This document shows, in pieces, positions 58,360 to 64,000 of a DNA stretch of 64,000 nucleotides. The position numbers were made by a program, and so were the translations under genes. Numbering within the stretch: position 1 is the first letter of the stretch; every line of letters begins with the position of its first letter. The notes below the pieces were generated by a model that made no database searches, was not told the origin of the DNA, and was given only the letters and a program-made list of their open reading frames with translations. Source of the DNA: Oxytricha trifallax (Eukaryota; Ciliophora; Spirotrichea; Sporadotrichida; Oxytrichidae); NCBI GenBank assembly GCA_000711775.1, contig ARYC01019328.1, positions 1 through 64,000 of the forward strand, given 5' to 3'.

Positions 58360-58926
58360 TCAGATCATAAAGTTTGTATTCTTTTAAGTAGGGTCCATCT
58401 CTTGGACCTTGCCTTCACCATCAATAAATCCCTGCTCGTGAAGTTGCAATACAAGGGATTTATAGTTGAGCAAGTCGTCAATTTAGTTATTCATCATGCC
58501 AATTTCATCTCTGACCCTTTTGTTTTAGTCCATAAACTTTCTCTTTGAATGATGGTATTAGGCTCTTGAACTTTTTCCTCTTCTTGAATAGGCTATCTGG
58601 CTTTTCTTTTTGTGCTTTCCTTGATTAAAAAGGCCGATCTCCCTTTATGCACTACAGAAATATGCTGCCATTCTAATTTTACCACTATAGTTTAGAAAGC
58701 CATTCAAGGCTGAAATGAACTCCGGCTTCATGTGCACTAATGAGTTTTATGATTGGTCGAGTCGCTGTCTTCTGTCTTATTTAGCTTTCAAGATCATATC
58801 GTTTATGCCTTAAGTATCGAGTGATAGGAGGACATCGCTTATCATTTTTTTTATCAAGATGGAGCCAGCCTGCTTGATCTGGAAAATATTTAAGCAAGCT
58901 TGGTTTTTAGAGGGCATATTCAACAT
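58360..58926 (-). CDS. Basic protein of unknown function, about 188 residues
   Basis: Minus strand ATG at 58926 (MLNMPSKNQACLNIFQIKQA) to TGA 58360-58362 (VQEMDPTQKNTNFMI), a single uninterrupted ciliate-code frame: KKMISDVLLSLDTQGINDMI, HMKPEFISALNGFLNYSGKI, KHKKKSQIAYSRRGKSSRAQ, NKRVRDEIGMMNNQIDDLLN. The frame is open further upstream to about 59019, so an additional exon is possible. GC content is higher than the surroundings. It sits between two related inverted-repeat elements. No family recognised. Confidence 0.65.
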
Positions 58927-59201
58927 AATTAAATTATTAAGTACTTGAAAAGATGTGATGTGGTGGTTGTAGCAGTGCCTCAGATTGAGGGGCAGGTTTA
59001 CCTCTTTCTCACCAGTCAATATACTCCTGAAAAAGTAAGTATTTGTTCACTTTTGGGCAAGTTAGCCCTACTCTCTTGGCATAGGAAGTCATATAATTAT
59101 TTTTTAGAGTCTATTTTTTTCTCTGACTTTGATGACATGAATGTGTTGGAGTTAATTGTTCATTTCCATTTATTAATATTGTTAGCTTATTTTGAAATAG
59201 A
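58927..59201. other. Short stretch upstream of the minus-strand gene
   Basis: The minus frame stays open to about 59019 (TGEKEVNLPLNLRHCYNHH), so part may be coding. A plus-strand ORF over the same bases (58945-59259) runs into the next element and is judged a shadow. Confidence 0.35.
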
Positions 59202-59209
59202 GACTTTAT

Positions 59210-59692
59210 GGGGGGGGGGAAGTTTCCTGCCCAGTTTTATGATGAAAAAAAATTTTTAGGGAAGTTTACTGGCAAGTAATTTTTTTTTCATTTTTTTCAA
59301 CATTTTATTTTTCTTGGTTAATATTTCTAATTACTAGGAGTAACTTTTAATAACTTAAATTACATTAAATTGAAGATAAATTAGTCTATTTATGCTGAAC
59401 TTTATAATATTTATCTCTTTAAACATTAATTTTCCACTTCAAATGCACTTTGATTTATTGTTAATTATGAATATTTTCTTATACAGTTTCCAATTTATAT
59501 TTATACAACGTTATTTATAGTAAACTACTTGAATTATATTTTTGAAATTCTTAAAGGATTTTTAATATATCCCCGAAACAATTGGTAAATTAAAAATATT
59601 GATTTATATATTTTTATGAAAAAATCATGAAATTATATATAATAAAATTTACTTGCCAGGAAACTTCCCACTTGTCAGGGAACTTCCCCCCC
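59210..59692. mobile_element. 483-bp inverted-repeat element (G9-tipped), 8-bp target duplication GACTTTAT
   Basis: The left tip is GGGGGGGGGAAGTTTCCTGC and the right end CAGGGAACTTCCCCCCC. A second motif copy lies at each end (AGGGAAGTTTACTGGCAAGT near 59258; ACTTGCCAGGAAACTTCCCA near 59651). GACTTTAT flanks it at 59202-59209 and 59693-59700. Same family as 57683-58142 but more diverged; no coding capacity. Confidence 0.8.
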
Positions 59693-59876
59693 GACTTTAT
59701 CTATGGCAAATTATATTAATTAATAATTAATTAATAATAGAATCTTAAACTAAATTATATTTTTGGAAAAAATGTAAGAATTTTATGTTAATAAGGAAAA
59801 CTATTTAAAAGAAAGATTTTTGAATATAATAAAATAACTCTTACAAAATATAGGGAACAGAAAAAGAAATCTTTGA

Positions 59877-60582
59877 TGGAATAAAACGATATAAGAAATT
59901 ATTTCAAAAAAATAGTCTGGTCATGATACTAGTGATGATCAAGAAAATTCCAGCTCATAATTTCAAGAATTGGGATAAACTACAGAGGAGGATTCTCATC
60001 TCTTATCTTAATTGACACAGCTCATTCATAAATAGCTAACAACCCCAAACTAAATACTTATTTGTACAGTAACAAGAAGTTCAATCTAAAAGCTTAAGGA
60101 GTCTTGTGTTAACTTAATTTATGGTTAGAAGTATACGACTATGATTTTGGATCCAAGAAGAGTAGTGAGTTAAAATTAAAATGAAAGAAGTCTTTTCGGA
60201 GTCCTCTCTCTAAAATAAATTCAAATCTTGAATGAATAAGTTGATAGATTAAGCTTTAATGAAGGCCAAATTTTAACTGAAATCCAACAATTGAATAGCT
60301 TATCAAAAATGAGATATTTTGAAGCGAATCTAATGAATTTTGAGGCTAACTTAAGAAATCAATCTTAATTTGTAAGCAAGTTTCCCTATTTTAACTAATA
60401 CTAATATTAAATTTTAGAAATTCAAGTTGAAAAGTGATAGAAATTTAAATAATAATAAATCGATAAAAGAAGAGAAAAAAAGCTTAAACTATTTTTAGTA
60501 AAAATGGGTGTAAGAAATCATACTTAATCCAAAGGCTCAAGATGACTTGATATAAATTGGAAAAATGTTTATTAATTTATGA
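59877..60582 (+). CDS. Gln/Ser-rich protein, possibly the N-terminal part of the following transposase locus
   Basis: Open from about 59890: KKQSGHDTSDDQENSSSQFQ, EEDSHLLSQLTQLIHKQLTT, YGQKYTTMILDPRRVVSQNQ, RSLFGVLSLKQIQILNEQVD, RYFEANLMNFEANLRNQSQF. An intron at 60372-60417 follows, then KFKLKSDRNLNNNKSIKEEK and WVQEIILNPKAQDDLIQIGK to TGA 60580-60582. The ATG at 59877 is in another frame, so the start is unresolved. No family recognised. The intron suggests a true gene. The decayed DDE sequence begins only tens of bases downstream on the same strand, and the two may be one old locus. Confidence 0.5.
60372..60417 (+). other. Intron, 46 nt
   Basis: GTAAGC at 60372 and TTTTAG ending at 60417; joins LRNQSQF to KFKLKSDRN in phase 0. 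Unspliced the frame reaches TGA at about 60437. Confidence 0.6.
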
Positions 60583-60589
60583 AAATTTT

Positions 60590-61470
60590 AATTAGGACAT
60601 CATTCAAACTTCTCAGATAAAGGAATTAGGCTTGGTTTCATGTATAAAAATTATTGTAGAAAAAATAAGCTCTTCTGGAGAATAGTTGAGATCTATTTTA
60701 TAGCTTCAAACTGTAATCCATGAGCAGCTCAATTTATGATTGTCTTATTCAAAAATAAAAAGCATCGTTAAAAAGAACCTTGGTCTCACATTTAAAAAGG
60801 TTTACTTAATTGATACAAGGACCAACTCTTCAGATTGTTTAATTTAGAGGCAAGTAGGAGCTAAATTTTACATTGAGCAACTCACATTGAAGAAAACAAT
60901 CATCAAAATTGACGAGAGCAGTCTTTAGCAATAGTCATACTAATACAAAAGCTAGAGCTAGAAAAGAGAAACTATTCGGATAGGCTAGTTAGGATGTATA
61001 GAGTCAATATTATAGCTGCTGTTGGAAGTGATAACACCTTTTACTTTTAATTAAATGTTGGAAGAAAAACAGCGAAACTTTCTATAATTTTTTACTCAAT
61101 CTCATCTAGCAACTTGACTTTGAAAGACCTAACTGGAGGAAAGATCCTATTTTTCTTTTAGACAACGCAACTTATCATAGAAGCTTATATGTCACGAGAA
61201 AATTTAGACTTTTATAAGTTCCTATTGTGTATTTTTGGGCCATACTAATTTAATCTTGCGCCTATTGAGAAATGCTTTTCTTGCATAAAACAAAATATCA
61301 ATCTTATAGCTCAGAAATAGGATAAGGTGGAACTTTTTAAATAATTAGGGCTTTAAATATCAAAGTTTGACTATTCTTGGGTTTAATCATGCTTTCAAGC
61401 AACTTTACAAAATACCCTTAAAGCAGTTAATCTTAAAAAAATTTGACTTTCCTAAAACTAAAACTCTGTG
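60590..61470 (+). pseudogene. Decayed IS630/Tc1-type DDE transposase
   Basis: Fragments in several frames follow the IS630/Tc1 order: IIQTSQIKELGLVSCIK (helix-turn-helix-like), YSKIKSIVKKNLGLTFKKVY, LKKTIIKIDESSLQQQSYQY (first Asp, DES), VNIIAAVGSDNTFYFQLNVG, WRKDPIFLLDNATYHRSLYV (second Asp, LDN), and GPYQFNLAPIEKCFSCIKQN (Glu of APIE). A TGA lies near 60738 and frame changes near 60985, 61110 and 61235. The catalytic residues themselves survive. It differs from the TBE transposases in the same window. No terminal repeats were found with certainty. Confidence 0.65.
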
Positions 61471-63068
61471 CAACAATTACAATTAAAAACGATAAGATAG
61501 TAACAGTCATGACTCGATTGATAAACAAACCTCTCTAAAATAAGGCTAATTAATTTTATCATAAAAATATTAAATTAAAATCAAACGATTAAAGTATTGA
61601 ATGAAGCAACAAATCAAATTTAAGTGAGCAAATACAAAATTAATAAAGTAAGTCTAAACTATAAATATAATGATTTTATAACTACTATATTAGATTTATA
61701 TAAACAATGAAAACAAATATTACCAATGAAAACAAAACCGCACAGTTGTAAAAATCAATAAAACCGCACAGCGGTATATATATAAATTTCTTAAACATAA
61801 ATTATTTCTAAACTTGATTTTCAAAAATATCTCGAATATATATGTTCCTTAACTTTTATATACAAACCGCACACCTGTGCGGTTATTCAGAATAAATATG
61901 TTTGTTAAATTATATCGTATTATAAAAATTATCATAGTAAATACAACTTATTCTATTATTATTTTATCTTCGCTCAAATTTGCGGAATAGAATCTTCACA
62001 GATATGTGAAATTTAACTCATATAAATGTAATTCTTTTAAAGAATATCTTAGCATATAGTTTAATTGATAATAATATATCAATGAATTAGAAACATAACT
62101 CTTTTTGCTTTATTCTTAATCGTTTTTTATTTGATCTTAAGCATTAATTAATAAAAGTTAGATTAAATTTATAAAACTCATCAACTAGATAAGTTTTTGT
62201 GCTATTTATTTTTATTTACTAGAATTTTTAATTACTTTTCTGATGGAAATCTACAGTTAAAATATTTATTTTTGTATTATAAATACAAGTATATTTATTT
62301 GCCAAATTTCATAAAAATACTAGAATAGTTAGCTAGTTTTAAGTATTTAGAAAAAGTATTTACAAAACTAAATTTTTTTAATTTTATTGTTGAATTTATT
62401 ATAAATAGCACTTCTTACTAGTCATTAACATGCTAAGGGATTTCTTATAAAGATGGCAACTAGTAAACTTGTATGGCATGTATATTTAAAAGTAAGTAAT
62501 TGGTCAATAACTTCTACAATTCCAATATAAATGATTTTATATTACTTTGAGTAATTAAGAATTTAAACTTAACTATCTGTATTATAAGGACATTCCAACA
62601 ATTTAAAATGTAATTTATAATTAGTAAGACAGTTATAAACTTGTGAGGATAGTAGAATTATCACAAAAAGCTATTTTTTAATACAAGACAAGAAAATTGT
62701 AAATAAAAAATATCGAACTATTCAATCAATTGGACCCATAGAAATAATAATGTTCAGAAATATTAAAATCAATTTTTATATAATATACTAAAAAGCTAAA
62801 ATTGAAGAATGAGAAATATAAAAAAATATCTCAATTTATAACCCTGGCATGATTAGTTTATAATTAAATGATTCAATTAAATCATTTCTTAAAAGTTCTA
62901 CATTTATTCTTCTGATTTTAAATTGATGATATTATATTTTATAAATCTAACTGCCTGTTTATATAACCTATTTAACAATGGGGTTTTGGGTTAAAGATAA
63001 GAGTGTTTGTTAAATTAATTACTGCTTTTTGTAAATTCTAAATTTAAAATATTGATTTTGCAAGTTAC
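61471..63068. other. AT-rich stretch with one small inverted repeat
   Basis: No coding frame recognised on either strand. AACCGCACAG occurs at 61736-61745 and 61762-61771 and inverted (CTGTGCGGTT) at 61875-61884, a GC-rich motif that stands out in AT-rich DNA. GGGGTTTTGGG at 62980-62990 is telomere-like. The rest is AT-rich and featureless to the eye. Confidence 0.5.
61762..61884. repeat. Small inverted repeat with AACCGCACAG tips
   Basis: Tips AACCGCACAG (61762-61771) and CTGTGCGGTT (61875-61884) bracket about 100 bp of AT-rich DNA. An extra direct copy lies at 61736. It could be a very short MITE or a decayed transposon end. No clear target duplication was seen. Confidence 0.45.
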
Positions 63069-64000
63069 TCACTGATTGATGGCTAAGAATTTGCTAACTT
63101 TTCTATCTCTCTCATTAATATTCCAGATATTTGAATTTCCAACCATGTATGTTTCGTTGCTTGAGTGATAAATGCACCCTGCATTAGGGAAAGCATCTCC
63201 CTCTGTAAGCTATGCTACTTATTTATTTGAAACTTAATGCTGATCTCTATCATCACTAAGCGAGTCAATTAAAGTTGCGGTATTTACTTAATCTCCCATT
63301 TCATTCATGCCTCCAAAGAGCAATATTTCTTTTGAGTTGCTGATACTGATACATCCTACATTTACAAGTGGTATTTGGAGAATTAGATTGATAATAGCCC
63401 AAGAGGAATTTATATTTTTAGTTGGATCTACAACATCATTCATTCGAACTCTTTCTATAGAATTTAAGAGCATGTTATTTTCATCAGTACCTCCGAATAC
63501 ATAGACCCATTTCATGTTTTCTGATTGCATCATACTATGTGAGGCTCTTGGTTAATTCATATTGGGGAACATAGTCCAGAAATTATCAATTACGTTGAAT
63601 ATCTCAGTCTCACCCAGTGTCCTTCTACCTGCTCCAAAACCACCACTAACAAATACATAACTTTTTAAGGATCCTAGGAAACATGAAGCAAAACTAACTC
63701 TTTATTTCTTCATCACTGCTTAAGATGTGGTCTTCCATTGTCCTCCATTTGAGTTGTTTAACAAATTTAAATCAACAAAATAATAAGCTAACATATAGCA
63801 AGTCTTCTTGATTACAGTGTGTCTGGAATAATCCATTTATGATTGTCCTCCAATCATCAGCACATTATTGTCGTCGATTGACATTAATTTTGGAATAAAC
63901 AAATCTTTGAGTTTCTATATTTCTGCTATCTGTTTGTTCAGCAAGTCAATAGAGTAAACAATATTCTCTTTACACACAAAGGCATTTCTTTGTTCAATGG
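63069..64000 (-). CDS. Kelch-repeat protein, C-terminal part (5' end beyond the window)
   Basis: Minus strand, open from the window edge to TGA 63069-63071 (KFLAINQ). Kelch-type blades are visible: FIPKLMSIDDNNVLMIGGQS, SYVFVSGGFGAGRRTLGETE followed by FNVIDNFWTMFPNMNQPRAS, then WVYVFGGTDENNMLLNSIER, SISNSKEILLFGGMNEMGDQ and SNETYMVGNSNIWNINERDR. The paired Gly and downstream Trp/Tyr positions fit the Kelch pattern, which forms a beta-propeller for protein binding. Partners cannot be told. An IES or intron may lie near 63760-63800, where the blade pattern is disturbed (YMLAYYFVDLNLL). More blades are expected upstream. Confidence 0.8.

Noticed and set aside
58945..59259. 104-codon plus-strand ORF starting MKRCDVVVVAVPQIEG
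   Set aside because: It runs into the G9-tipped element, and the opposite strand carries a cleaner, longer coding frame over the neighbouring bases.
1..64000. tRNA or rRNA genes, bacterial origin, operons
   Set aside because: No cloverleaf or rRNA-like segment was recognised by eye, and the code, introns, IESs and TBE elements rule out a bacterial source. A tRNA scan would be needed to be certain.

Overview
The window looks like germline (micronuclear) DNA of a spirotrich ciliate, close to Oxytricha. It is very AT-rich. Real genes stay open only if TAA and TAG are read as glutamine and TGA is the only stop. Introns are short (39-75 nt) GT..AG. Genes are cut into segments (MDS) by AT-rich inserts (IES) flanked by short direct repeats (pointers), one gene is scrambled by inversion, and two 5.2-5.5 kb elements end in C4A4 telomere-like repeats and carry the three genes of the telomere-bearing element (TBE) family. 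Standard-code ORFs are therefore mostly misleading; the genes were rebuilt here by reading the ciliate code by eye.

Layout. 0.1-13.2 kb: a packed block of genes. These are a coiled-coil gene (-), a long Asn/Ser-rich gene (+), CDC123 split into two oppositely oriented pieces with a small gene between them, a small gene (-) whose coding segment is split by a 1.1 kb palindromic element, a Gln/Asn-rich gene with an STPG-like GPGSY motif (-), and an antizyme-like gene (-). 13.2-14.5 kb: A-rich spacer. 14.5-29.8 kb: a satellite of 41 units of about 372 bp. 29.8-30.5 kb: T-rich spacer. 30.5-42.2 kb: a palindrome of about 1.03 kb whose two arms are each split by a TBE. TBE1 holds a further 1.0 kb palindromic element inside its kinase gene, and TBE2 holds a 1.47 kb Merlin/IS1595-like transposon. 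43-57 kb: a second gene block with a coiled-coil gene (+), a glycogen debranching enzyme half (AGL, -) with another gene nested in one of its IESs, an ARB2/FAM172 gene (+), and two genes on the minus strand. 57.7-61.5 kb: two short inverted-repeat elements with 8-bp target duplications around a small gene (-), then a gene (+) and a decayed DDE transposase. 61.5-63.1 kb: AT-rich DNA with nothing clear. 63.1-64.0 kb: the 3' part of a Kelch-repeat gene (-).

Within the gene blocks each gene is expected to mature into its own short macronuclear chromosome, so neighbours are not operons. The strongest themes are nested insertions (element in element in palindrome), a palindromic element whose target duplication could act as an excision pointer inside a coding segment, and genes interleaved with other genes. 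Pointer calls rest on repeats seen in the sequence plus restoration of reading frame. No macronuclear sequence was available to confirm them.
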